Positions 1-7,893 of a DNA stretch of 64,000 bases are shown here, piece by piece. The stretch covers positions 1 through 64,000 of the forward strand of contig SUXI01000006.1 of assembly GCA_015060975.1 (NCBI GenBank), given 5' to 3'. The translations under genes and the position numbers were made by a program. Numbering within the stretch: the first letter of the stretch is position 1; each line of letters begins with the position of its first letter. The notes below the pieces were generated by a model that was not told the origin of the DNA, did no database searches, and saw only the letters and a list, made by a program, of their open reading frames with translations. This stretch comes from Bacteroidales bacterium (GTDB lineage Bacteria > Bacteroidota > Bacteroidia > Bacteroidales > Muribaculaceae).

Positions 1-108
1 GGTACAACAAATTTTTATTCCGTGAAAATTTTGTCAAAAAAAATTAACAGGTTTTAACCTGCCCCACCCTTTGCCACCGCCACTGCGGTTCGTTCTCAAA
101 AGCGAGTG

Positions 109-140
109 CAAAGGTAGAAACTTTTTAAATACCCACCAAA
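109..140 (-). promoter_or_regulatory. Strong leftward promoter leaving the window
   Basis: Read on the minus strand, TTTG (140-137) is followed by a 20-bp spacer and TACCTTTG (116-109). This matches the Bacteroidetes sigma-ABfr consensus and has the same form as the promoter of the tRNA-Val pair at 7760-7791. The transcript leaves the window and its gene is not visible. The similarity to a stable-RNA promoter suggests, but does not prove, an RNA or other highly expressed operon to the left. Confidence 0.6.
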
Positions 141-271
141 TATTTTTATAACTTTTTTTCAAAAAAATCACCACCTCCATTTATTAATCTTAATAATCAA
201 CACCTTAGACATTCAAAAAAAACACATCTTTTTCACCTAACTTAAAAAAAGAACAATCAACACATAAAAAT

Positions 272-303
272 ATTGCACATAATAGTTTTATGAGGTAACT
301 TTG
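272..303 (+). promoter_or_regulatory. Promoter of the DUF1460 gene
   Basis: ATTG at 272-275, a 20-bp spacer and TAACTTTG at 296-303 fit the Bacteroidetes promoter pattern. The expected transcription start is about 7 bp further on, giving a leader of roughly 28 nt before the ATG at 338. Confidence 0.55.
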
Positions 304-337
304 ATGTGTCACAAATTAATAATCATAAAAATATTCA

Positions 338-1204
338 ATGATGAGAAATTTAATTTTATTCACTTCTCTTATATTAATGTGTTTAAACATAAACGCCATC
401 ACACTTGATGAGATAAGGTTTCACAACGAGGAAAAAGACACAACCATTATATCCCGGATATTAAACGATGCGTATAGCGCAAATCTTCAAAACCCAAACG
501 AGCGAATAGGTTATATAGCCCGGATGTTTTTAGGGAAACCATACGTTGCACACACCCTCGAATGCACTCCCGAACAATTATCAATAAATATTGATGAACT
601 CGATTGCACAACATTTGTAGAAACTGTAATAGCAATGGCATATACAGTGGGAGAAGGGCGCACCTCTTGGCGCGATTTCGTTTCAAATCTTGAAAAAATA
701 CGTTATCGTGATGGTAATTTAGACGGATATTCATCACGCCTGCATTATATAAGCGATTGGATTGTTAACAATAGCTACCGAGGGAATCTTCAAGAAGTCA
801 CATCTGATTTCAATTGCGAAAGTTACACTATAAAAACCTTAGATTTCATGACAACCCATAGAGACAGCTACAAGGCGCTCTCGGACGAAAACGAATACAC
901 CAAACTCAAGAACCATGAAATAGGATACCGAAGACACCGCTATCCATATATCAAAACTTCAACTTTAAAAAACAAAGAAATACAAAACCTGCTAAAAGAT
1001 GGCGATATTATAGCCTTAACAACAAAAACGCCAGGATTGGACGTAAGCCACATGGGACTGATAGCAATCATTGAGGGAGTTCCTCATTTAATGCACGCCT
1101 CAATGAAAGCGATGAAAGTAATCATCGACCCACTACCTTTACATAAATACCTCAACAACAGCAAATCCCTAACCGGCATACGCATTATAAGAATAAAGCA
1201 ATAA
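338..1204 (+). CDS. DUF1460-type NlpC/P60-fold amidase/peptidase, exported
   Basis: This 288-residue protein has an N-terminal signal peptide (about residues 1-20, ending INA). The rest resembles the DUF1460 family of Bacteroidetes periplasmic proteins, which have a papain-like NlpC/P60-type fold and are thought to act on peptidoglycan fragments. The motif LDCTTFVE places the probable nucleophile at Cys90, and DVSHMG gives the partner His238. It stands alone behind its own promoter. The start could be Met1 or Met2 (338 or 341). The family assignment comes from motif recognition and the exact substrate is not known. No truncation is seen. Confidence 0.8.
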   Translation: MMRNLILFTSLILMCLNINAITLDEIRFHNEEKDTTIISRILNDAYSANLQNPNERIGYIARMFLGKPYVAHTLECTPEQLSINIDELDCTTFVETVIAMAYTVGEGRTSWRDFVSNLEKIRYRDGNLDGYSSRLHYISDWIVNNSYRGNLQEVTSDFNCESYTIKTLDFMTTHRDSYKALSDENEYTKLKNHEIGYRRHRYPYIKTSTLKNKEIQNLLKDGDIIALTTKTPGLDVSHMGLIAIIEGVPHLMHASMKAMKVIIDPLPLHKYLNNSKSLTGIRIIRIKQ

Positions 1205-1360
1205 CGACATTTACCGCAATCTACAAAAAAAAGACAAGCTGCGCCAAGACTTTTCATCTTGACACCGCTTATCAACTAAAATATTGTTCAATTTTTCTTA
1301 AAACTAAAAGTTACTATCTAAAATAGACTGCAACCCCTCTCCGTTGAACACAATTCCGCA

Positions 1361-2006
1361 TCAATTTACCACCTCTTTGCGAGTGGTTCCATTATTCATC
1401 TTCACGATATTAATTCCCTGAGAGGGTTTTGTAAGCAAACACCCTTGGATATCATAACGGACCACCTCAATTGCATTATCATCTATTTCTACACCATCCA
1501 CCCTGCTATTTCTTGAATATTGATAAAGTTTTTCCACTCAGCAGCATTTAAATATGCATCACCCCTTCAGGCACAAATAAAGACGCTGAATATAAGCCAC
1601 TAAACGCACCTAATTCGCACAATGGTGGCGCTTAGCAATAAGATGTAACAACATCTAAACAGCACCTGGCGAACGCAAACTCGCCGATAAAAGTCACAGA
1701 GTTAGGGATAGCGACAGAAGTCAACCCCGAGCAATACGCAAACGCATAGCCTCCAATAGAAGCCACATAATACATTGTGCCGTTATAATTTACCGCTGAT
1801 GATATTATAATATCTCCAGAGTATTCGTTTGAATAACTACTGTAAGAATCCCCTTGATATGCCTCTTCAACAACTTTGTTAATTCCATCAGTGATATCAT
1901 AATAAATTCCATCGACCTCAAAGTCGTGAGCAAGCACAGGAAGTCCCATTATGAGCGTTATCACAATGACAATGATAGGTCTTAACTGTTTGATGAGATT
2001 TTTCAT
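1361..2006 (-). pseudogene. Decayed BspA-like leucine-rich-repeat surface protein with T9SS tail
   Basis: The gene opens with a signal peptide (MKNLIKQLRPIIV.., cut near LAHDF) and an LRR_5/BspA-type repeat (GGYAFAYCSGLTSVAIPNSV, then the start of another). It then meets an in-frame TAA at 1634-1632. Family-typical sequence continues past the stop: the same frame gives GAFSGLYSASLFVPEG, a second frame from about 1560 gives DAYLNAAEWKNFINIQEI, and a third from about 1520 gives VVRYDIQGCLLTKPSQGIN and a terminal tail ending at 1361. That tail resembles the T9SS sorting tail of the amylase at 9376-12240. One nonsense change and two frameshifts therefore separate parts of a once continuous cell-surface protein. 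Only about one full repeat survives, so a deletion is also likely. Confidence 0.8.
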
Positions 2007-2090
2007 AAGAAATTTATTTAGTTAAACAATGTTACTATTTATTTATCATTCTGCACATCAGCACATTAGCCATCTTCTACAAGAACACAT

Positions 2091-2264
2091 CTTGATAAGA
2101 GAGTGTTGTATTGTTTGTATATTGTTGATTAATAACGTTTTGCAGATTTAAGTTGCACACTTTTATAGCAAGTAAAATTCATTTTAGTGCATTAAATTAA
2201 CAACAATTATTTGCTATTATATTGATTTTTAACTACTTTCGCAAAGTGACACTCTCTTATCAAG
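2091..2264. repeat. 16-bp inverted repeat pair enclosing 142 bp
   Basis: CTTGATAAGAGAGTGT at 2091-2106 is the exact reverse complement of 2249-2264. The enclosed 142 bp is A/T-rich and has no coding frame. The arrangement resembles the ends of a small non-autonomous (MITE-like) element, but I see no target-site duplication next to the arms. A regulatory inverted repeat upstream of the LRR pseudogene is equally possible. Confidence 0.4.
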
Positions 2265-2324
2265 AGAGTAATTTTAATAAAATTTAAGCATTAAACTCAC
2301 CTAAATCAAATAAACAGCATAACA

Positions 2325-2366
2325 CTAAAAACGACAAGGAGATGCACCACGAGGTACACCTCCTTG
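2325..2366 (-). terminator. Terminator of the biotin carboxyltransferase gene
   Basis: Read on the minus strand, CAAGGAG and CTCCTTG (2366-2360 and 2341-2335) form a 7-bp stem with further inner pairing (ACC/GGT), followed by a T-rich run at 2331-2325. It lies just past the stop at 2389. Confidence 0.6.
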
Positions 2367-2388
2367 AGTATCATAAATTCAGGGCGGG

Positions 2389-4521
2389 TTATTCAAATTC
2401 TATCAGCGCTTCATCGGCATTTACGACTTGATCGGGAGCAACAAGAATGCGTTTGATCGTTACATCTTTTTCTGCAACCACATCATTTTCCATCTTCATT
2501 GCCTCATACACAAGCAACAAGCCATTTTTTTGCACCTTATCTCCCGGCTTCACATTAATAGAGATTACTCTACCACCCATAGGGGCTTTCAACACTTCGC
2601 CGGTAACGGGCGCATCGACAGCATCGGCTGATGCTTCTAATTCGCCAAATTCAACCAACGCTTCGTCGGCGTTCACTACCTGGTCGGGAGCAACAAGGAC
2701 ACGTTTGATTGTTACATCTTTTTCTGCAACCACATCATTTTCCATCTTCATTGCCTCATATACCAATAGCACATCGCCTTTCTTGACTCTGTCACCGGGT
2801 TTTACTTTGATTGAAATAACCCGTCCACCCATAGGCGCTCTTAACACTTCCCCGGTAATAGGAGCATTATTGGCTTGAGGAGCCGACTCTTTCACTGCTT
2901 CGGCGGCATCGGCTTTATGTTCTTCGGCACGACGACGGCGCAAGAAACCATTGGCCACGGTAGGCAACAATTCGAGCAATAACATTTCTTCGGTGTTTGA
3001 AGCCAACTTCACACCGCCCAAATCTTCCAATACTGGATTTTCGGGTTTCTTATATTTAGAAACATCATAGGGATATTCTTTTGCATCACCGGTAATTTGT
3101 TCACGGAACGCAGGGTCGATAGGCACAGGAGTGCGACCATACTCACCTTTCACAAGCGACACGAACTGATTTGAAGTAGTAGCATAATCGGGATTACCTT
3201 TTTTACGGTTAAGTGCTACCGTTACCGCTTGACTACCCACAATTTGACTTGTAGGGGTCACCAATGGCACCAAACCGGCATCACGGCGCACCTTAGGAAT
3301 CAAACGCATAGCATCATCCAACAAATCTTCGGCTTGCAACGATTTGAGTTGAGCAACCATATTTGAATACATACCTCCCGGAACTTCAGCATTTTTCACC
3401 AATTCGTTTGGTTTGGGGAACCCGAAGTATTCCTCAATAGCATGACAAGCATCAAGCAAGGCTTCTTCATTATTTGCCTTAGCAGCAGCAACTGCCTTAT
3501 CGAGTTGTGCTTCAATTTCGGCAGGAAGTTTATCTTTAAGTGGGTCGAAAGGTTTAGGCAACTTACCAAGATCGAAATCCTTGAGCGATTCACGAGCCGA
3601 AAGCAATTGATTGCGTATTTGTCCTACTGCCTCCATATTAACATCTATTTCTATGCCTAATTTCTTGGCAAACAAATAAACCAATTCAATTGCAGGCGCA
3701 GCAGAGCCACCACCAAACCACCAAATATTAGTATCAAGAATATCCACTCCATTGATAATAGCCATCACAGATGAAGCAAGACCGTATCCCGGTGTGCAAT
3801 GAGTATGAAAATCGATGGGGACCTTAACTGCCGCTTTCAATTTCGAAATAATAGATGCTGCACGCGACGGATTCACAAGACCTGCCATATCTTTCAATGT
3901 GATGATTTTTGCGCCCAAAGCTTCCATTTCTTTTGCCTTATTCACAAAATATTCATCGGTGAAGATCTTCTTAGGTTCTTCAACTATAGTTTCAGACTTT
4001 TTACCGAACAAACGAGCAAAGAATCCTTGCTTGGGCTGTTCAACAGGAACAGATGCTTCATCTTTAGGGTCAACCGTGTAACATACCGCACCGTCAGGAA
4101 TACCACCAAGCTCATTAATGAGCTTTATCGATTCCTTTACATTATCTATATCATTGAGCGCATCGAAAATACGCATCACATTCAACCCGTTTTTGATTGC
4201 TTCTTTATAAAAGCCCTCTAACACAGTATCGGGATATGGAACATAGCCAAAAAGATTTCGACCACGCGACAATGCAGTGAGCAATGATTTGCCTTTTATT
4301 ACCGCATCAACACTACGCAAACGGTTCCAAGGAGATTCATCAAGATAGCGCATTACCGAATCGGGGACTGCGCCACCCCATACTTCCATCGCAAAAAAGC
4401 CGGCATTTTCATATAACGGCAATAATTTGTCAATGTTTTCTTGATTCAAACGTGTCGCAAAAAGAGATTGTTGACCATCGCGAAGCGTCAAATCTCTAAT
4501 TTTTAATTTTCGTGATTCCAT
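2389..4521 (-). CDS. oadA: Biotin-dependent carboxyltransferase (OadA/PycB type) with two biotinyl domains
   Basis: This 710-residue protein has the architecture of oxaloacetate decarboxylase alpha or pyruvate carboxylase subunit B. An HMGL-like carboxyltransferase barrel spans about residues 5-280: LRDGQQ near residue 13, LKDMAG with the presumed carboxylated Lys210, and HTHCTPG metal ligands at 239-245. A PYC_OADA region follows to about 540. It then has two consecutive biotinyl domains (about 555-626 and 639-710), each with the EAMKMEN biotinylation motif at Lys592 and Lys676. The two copies are almost identical and a single one is usual. Residues 153-187 form a charged insert (PKQGFFARLFGKK) inside the barrel. 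No membrane subunits or biotin carboxylase lie next to it, so oxaloacetate decarboxylation versus pyruvate carboxylation is undecided. Confidence 0.85.
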   Translation of the reverse strand: MESRKLKIRDLTLRDGQQSLFATRLNQENIDKLLPLYENAGFFAMEVWGGAVPDSVMRYLDESPWNRLRSVDAVIKGKSLLTALSRGRNLFGYVPYPDTVLEGFYKEAIKNGLNVMRIFDALNDIDNVKESIKLINELGGIPDGAVCYTVDPKDEASVPVEQPKQGFFARLFGKKSETIVEEPKKIFTDEYFVNKAKEMEALGAKIITLKDMAGLVNPSRAASIISKLKAAVKVPIDFHTHCTPGYGLASSVMAIINGVDILDTNIWWFGGGSAAPAIELVYLFAKKLGIEIDVNMEAVGQIRNQLLSARESLKDFDLGKLPKPFDPLKDKLPAEIEAQLDKAVAAAKANNEEALLDACHAIEEYFGFPKPNELVKNAEVPGGMYSNMVAQLKSLQAEDLLDDAMRLIPKVRRDAGLVPLVTPTSQIVGSQAVTVALNRKKGNPDYATTSNQFVSLVKGEYGRTPVPIDPAFREQITGDAKEYPYDVSKYKKPENPVLEDLGGVKLASNTEEMLLLELLPTVANGFLRRRRAEEHKADAAEAVKESAPQANNAPITGEVLRAPMGGRVISIKVKPGDRVKKGDVLLVYEAMKMENDVVAEKDVTIKRVLVAPDQVVNADEALVEFGELEASADAVDAPVTGEVLKAPMGGRVISINVKPGDKVQKNGLLLVYEAMKMENDVVAEKDVTIKRILVAPDQVVNADEALIEFE

Positions 4522-4649
4522 GATTAAAATTTTAGATTAGTGATTTTTCACTATTTAAATTAGTTAATTATTACTAAGCATGCAAAGTAATACATTTATT
4601 TTGATTTAAAGAAATTTTTCCATAATTTTTTTTCCCCATTATTATGAAT

Positions 4650-4657
4650 TATCTTTG
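4650..4657 (+). promoter_or_regulatory. Probable -7 box of the PHP phosphatase gene
   Basis: TATCTTTG matches the TAnnTTTG element and lies 30 bp before the start codon. I see no clear upstream TTTG at the right distance. Confidence 0.4.
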
Positions 4658-4687
4658 TAGTAATTTTACAAGACCTAATATTCGACA

Positions 4688-5419
4688 ATGATGTTTAATT
4701 TTTTCAAGAAAAAACAAGAACCCGATAGTCTTTGTTTCAACACCGACATCCACTGCCACATCATTCCCGGAATTGATGACGGCTCCCCCGATGCGTCCAC
4801 ATCAATTGAGTTGATTGAGCGCATGCAAGGATGGGGCATCAAACGCATCATTGCAACACCACATGTGACACAAGCCTCATTTGAAAACACCCCCGAAACA
4901 ATAGGTCAAGCATACGATACATTAATCCGGGAAATATCCAATAAAGACATTAATATAAATGTCCATCATTCTGCCGAATACCGCATTGATGAACTATTTT
5001 TATCGCATTTAGCCGATGGCATCATCACTCCCATGCCACAAAATTATCTACTTGTCGAGAACTCTTTCATCCAAGAGCCATGGAATCTCGATCAGCTATT
5101 ATTCGATTTAAAAATCAAAGGATATAAGCCTATTTTAGCTCATCCCGAAAGATATATGTATTATTTCACAAAAAAAGAAAGATATAATATCATACATAAC
5201 ACCGGGACAAAATTTCAAATAAACCTATTAAGTTTAAGCGGATATTATGGCAAAGAAGAAAAACGCATCGCTACCGAATTGATAGAGAAAGGGCTTGTCG
5301 ATTTTGTTGGCACTGATTTACACAATCACAAACAAGCCGATGCAATCGATGCATATCTATCCACCAACGAATATCGCAGAATAAAAAACCGATTACTTAT
5401 ATTAAACGACTCTATATAA
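4688..5419 (+). CDS. CpsB/YwqE-type PHP-domain tyrosine-protein phosphatase
   Basis: This 243-residue cytoplasmic protein has a PHP metal-dependent phosphatase fold. Visible metal ligands include the HCH of TDIHCHIIPGIDDG (His22, His24), ATPHVT (His59), LAHPERY and VGTDLHNH near the C-terminus. In the CpsB/CapC/YwqE family these enzymes dephosphorylate the tyrosine kinases that control capsule or exopolysaccharide export. No polysaccharide genes lie beside it here; a glycosyltransferase sits far away at 58.5 kb. Two adjacent Met codons open the frame and either could be used. The substrate is inferred from the family. Confidence 0.85.
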   Translation: MMFNFFKKKQEPDSLCFNTDIHCHIIPGIDDGSPDASTSIELIERMQGWGIKRIIATPHVTQASFENTPETIGQAYDTLIREISNKDININVHHSAEYRIDELFLSHLADGIITPMPQNYLLVENSFIQEPWNLDQLLFDLKIKGYKPILAHPERYMYYFTKKERYNIIHNTGTKFQINLLSLSGYYGKEEKRIATELIEKGLVDFVGTDLHNHKQADAIDAYLSTNEYRRIKNRLLILNDSI

Positions 5420-5427
5420 ACAACAAG

Positions 5428-6726
5428 CTACAACCGTCTATTTCTCAAATCCACTCCGGCTACAGAATTATAAACCGATAGCCCAAATTGTGGAGCCATT
5501 AAAACAACATGCTCCAATATTTCACTTTGCACTGCCTCAAATGCAGCCCAATCAGTTGTATTTATGTAACAATATATATTTAATGGAATACCTGAGCTAT
5601 CAGGAGCATTAAGTGACACTAAAATTTGCCAGTTCTGCGAAACACCACCATGACTTTTCAAATAATCACACAAATATGCCCTAAATATGCCCAAATTAGT
5701 ATCAGCACTACCGTTCACAGGGGTCACCCCTCCGTTATACACTCCATGAACATTATCCATAAAGAATGTAGCAAGTCGAGGATATCTTTCAAATAGCTGT
5801 CTCTTGGTTCCCTCATCGCACTCACCTATTGAATTTGCATCAATTAATAATGATTTTGACATTAAACGCACACCCGATTCACTCATCCCACGCCAATTTT
5901 GAAAAGAAGTGGAAACAAGTGAGTACGGCGGAAGCATAACCATTGTATTATCCCAATTCCGTACTTTTACAACAGTTAACGATACATCCTCCACCACTCC
6001 ATTAGCAAGCGTAGATGGGACGATTATCCAATCACCTACCCTCAGCATGTCATTTTGCGACAGTTGCACACCTGCCACAAACCCCAATATGCTATCTTTA
6101 AAAATCAGCATCAATGCCGCCGCAAATGCACCTAAACCGGTTAAAAGCGCAATAGGCGACTTCCCGATAAGTATAGACAACGACACAATAGCTATGACAA
6201 TCCATACAACCCCTTTCGATACATTCAAAACACCTCGCAACGGATGATTTTTATCATTCTTGCGATTATCATAATTTCCCCATAAAAACGAGAGAACAGC
6301 ACACACCGCAACACCTATCGTTACAGCGAAATACACTTTCACCACATTGTTTATAAGAACATATATAATCGAATCAACCGAATTAAACGCAAATGGCAGA
6401 AGAATCAAAAATATCAATGGTGGAATAACGTGACTCACATGAGTAAACACTTTTTTTGACAACAATTCTTTCCCCATATCAAATTTTTGCGTCAAAACCA
6501 ACCTCTTTACGACAAAAAGAGTGACAATTTTAACAATCCAGCCAATAAACAATGCGACAAATATTATCACACCAAAATAAACCGCATCATCAAGGTAAAC
6601 ACCATGTTTCACCCCTATCAAATCAAAAAAAGAATCAATAATATTGATTAGCCATTGCGCCACGTTATTTGATGAAATATCCATATAACCTTGCATAACA
6701 TTTGTTTCCCCTATATTTATAGGCAA
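5428..6726 (-). CDS. MscS-family mechanosensitive ion channel
   Basis: This 432-residue inner-membrane protein has about five hydrophobic segments in the N-terminal half (for example VYFGVIIFVALFIGWIV and VVWIVIAIVSLSILIG). An MscS core follows: the pore helix (LLTGLGAFAAALMLIFKDSI) and the beta domain (GDWIIVPSTLANGVVEDVSL, then TVVKVRNWDNTMVMLPPYSL). The long C-terminal part resembles YbdG/MscM-type channels that release solutes on hypo-osmotic shock. The first Met may not be the start; an ATG at residue 11 (MQGYMDIS) would still leave all domains intact. It is convergent with the phosphatase gene. Confidence 0.85.
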   Translation of the reverse strand: MPINIGETNVMQGYMDISSNNVAQWLINIIDSFFDLIGVKHGVYLDDAVYFGVIIFVALFIGWIVKIVTLFVVKRLVLTQKFDMGKELLSKKVFTHVSHVIPPLIFLILLPFAFNSVDSIIYVLINNVVKVYFAVTIGVAVCAVLSFLWGNYDNRKNDKNHPLRGVLNVSKGVVWIVIAIVSLSILIGKSPIALLTGLGAFAAALMLIFKDSILGFVAGVQLSQNDMLRVGDWIIVPSTLANGVVEDVSLTVVKVRNWDNTMVMLPPYSLVSTSFQNWRGMSESGVRLMSKSLLIDANSIGECDEGTKRQLFERYPRLATFFMDNVHGVYNGGVTPVNGSADTNLGIFRAYLCDYLKSHGGVSQNWQILVSLNAPDSSGIPLNIYCYINTTDWAAFEAVQSEILEHVVLMAPQFGLSVYNSVAGVDLRNRRL

Positions 6727-6799
6727 AACAAATGCGCACTCTCATTGTTCACATTTTGCCACACAACACAACGAGAATGCCCACTCTTTTATGACAAAA

Positions 6800-7504
6800 T
6801 CACAACAGCGAACTTAATTGACGCAAATCGGAAATCACATTCGCTTCGCTATCATCGGCAACCCTGTCTTTATTAAAATATATTGCCCTCCACCCGGCCA
6901 TCTCGGCTCCTGCAATATCAGCATCGGGGTTATCGCCTATGATTACCGATTCAGAGGCAGAGGCTCCGGCTTTTTTGAGAGCAAAATCAAATATGCGACG
7001 GTCGGGCTTATTCACACCCACATCATCACTTAACACTACCACATCAAAATAGCCGTCAATTTGCGATGATTTCAGTTTGCGATATTGTACCTCGCGAAAA
7101 CCATTGCTAATTAACCCGATATTATAACCTTTTTCTCTAAGGTACTCCAACATCTCGCGAGCACCATCAATCAATCGTGTTTTAGTCCCCAATATAGAAA
7201 GGTATAATGGATCGAGAATTTTGGACTTTGCCAACAAATCACTTTGAGGATAGCCGACATCGGCAAGCACTTTGCGAAAACGCTCCACCTGCAAAAATTC
7301 TTTAGTTATCTTCCCTGCATTATAAAGAGGCCAAAGAGCGTGATTACATTTCAAATATCTTTCACGCCAATCATCAACCGACAAAAAATAAGCATCAAGC
7401 CCCTCTCGATAATATAATTCGCCAAGCGTCTCCCAAGAGTTTGCACTAAAGTCCCACACCGTGTCATCAAGGTCAACCCACACCCATTTTATCTCTTTCA
7501 TCAT
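6800..7504 (-). CDS. yjjG: YjjG-type noncanonical pyrimidine nucleotidase (HAD hydrolase)
   Basis: This 234-residue HAD-superfamily phosphatase shows motif I DLDDTVWD (nucleophile Asp11, acid Asp13), motif II LISNG, the motif III lysine region NKPDRRIFD and motif IV IIGDNPDADIAGA. The YjjG family dephosphorylates pyrimidine nucleotides, including non-canonical ones, in nucleotide-pool cleaning. Domain order and length fit the family. It is transcribed in the same direction as the tRNA-Val pair just upstream, but a terminator lies between them, so it probably has separate expression. The substrate is inferred. Confidence 0.85.
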   Translation of the reverse strand: MMKEIKWVWVDLDDTVWDFSANSWETLGELYYREGLDAYFLSVDDWRERYLKCNHALWPLYNAGKITKEFLQVERFRKVLADVGYPQSDLLAKSKILDPLYLSILGTKTRLIDGAREMLEYLREKGYNIGLISNGFREVQYRKLKSSQIDGYFDVVVLSDDVGVNKPDRRIFDFALKKAGASASESVIIGDNPDADIAGAEMAGWRAIYFNKDRVADDSEANVISDLRQLSSLL

Positions 7505-7507
7505 GTC

Positions 7508-7545
7508 GAAAAACTAAAACGGCTACCTTCGCAACGAAGATAGCC
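7508..7545 (-). terminator. Terminator after the tRNA-Val pair
   Basis: On the minus strand an 11-bp stem with one mismatch (7545-7535 with 7531-7521, loop TTG) is followed by GTTTTAGTTTTT. It lies 9 bp past the second tRNA and just before the YjjG gene. Confidence 0.75.
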
Positions 7546-7553
7546 TTGTTTTG

Positions 7554-7628
7554 TGGGCGTTGACGGATTCGAACCGCCGACCCTCTGCTTGTAAGGCAGA
7601 TGCTCTGAACCAGCTGAGCTAAACGCCC
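7554..7628 (-). tRNA. tRNA-Val (anticodon TAC), second copy
   Basis: This 75-nt cloverleaf has acceptor stem GGGCGTT/AACGCCC, D arm AGCTCAGCTGGT, anticodon loop CTTACAA with TAC, T loop GGTTCGAATCC and discriminator A. No CCA is encoded. It is identical in sequence to the copy 37 nt upstream, and the two are presumably one transcript. Confidence 0.97.
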
Positions 7629-7665
7629 TGATTGGGTTGCTTTCTTGAGAAGGAATTTTGTTTTG

Positions 7666-7740
7666 TGGGCGTTGACGGATTCGAACCGCCGACCCTCTGC
7701 TTGTAAGGCAGATGCTCTGAACCAGCTGAGCTAAACGCCC
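7666..7740 (-). tRNA. tRNA-Val (anticodon TAC), first copy
   Basis: This 75-nt gene is identical to the copy at 7554-7628 and is nearest to the promoter. Two identical tandem genes raise the dosage of the tRNA reading GTA/GTG-type valine codons. Confidence 0.97.
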
Positions 7741-7759
7741 TTTCTCTGAGAAAGCGATG

Positions 7760-7791
7760 CAAAGGTACAACGTTTTTTTTTATCTACCAAA
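7760..7791 (-). promoter_or_regulatory. Promoter of the tRNA-Val pair
   Basis: On the minus strand TTTG (7791-7788), a 20-bp spacer and TACCTTTG (7767-7760) match the Bacteroidetes consensus exactly. Transcription would start about 12 bp upstream of the first tRNA. Confidence 0.75.
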
Positions 7792-7835
7792 CAAAAAAGC
7801 AAAAAAATATTATTAAAAATTTCACTTATTGTTTG

Positions 7836-7843
7836 TAACTTTG
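7836..7843 (+). promoter_or_regulatory. Probable -7 box of purB
   Basis: TAACTTTG matches the TAnnTTTG element 50 bp before the purB start. The -33 element is not clear. Confidence 0.45.
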
Positions 7844-7893
7844 TAGTTCAATAGCTTTTCAAGCGCATATTATTAACTACTTATATACATTAT

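Larger units (their letters stand above)
1..337. other. Intergenic region at the left edge
   Basis: No open frame that looks coding is seen here. The stretch carries two divergent Bacteroidetes-type promoters, one leaving the window to the left and one reading right into the DUF1460 gene; both are listed separately. Positions 48-61 hold a short inverted repeat (CAGGTT-TT-AACCTG) in the leftward transcript. The rest is A/T-rich without recognisable structure. Confidence 0.6.
2007..2388. other. Intergenic region with an inverted repeat pair
   Basis: No gene is seen. The stretch contains a perfect 16-bp inverted repeat (2091-2106 and 2249-2264) listed separately, a small hairpin ACTCTCTT-ATC-AAGAGAGT at 2251-2269, and the terminator of the carboxyltransferase gene at its right end. 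Confidence 0.6.

Noticed and set aside
2447-2878. A 143-residue plus-strand frame with an internal repeat
   Set aside because: It is antisense to the two duplicated biotinyl domains and simply mirrors that repeat.
7501-7770. An 89-residue open frame on the minus strand with repeated segments
   Set aside because: It runs through both tRNA-Val genes; the repetition comes from the two identical tRNAs and no real protein is expected.
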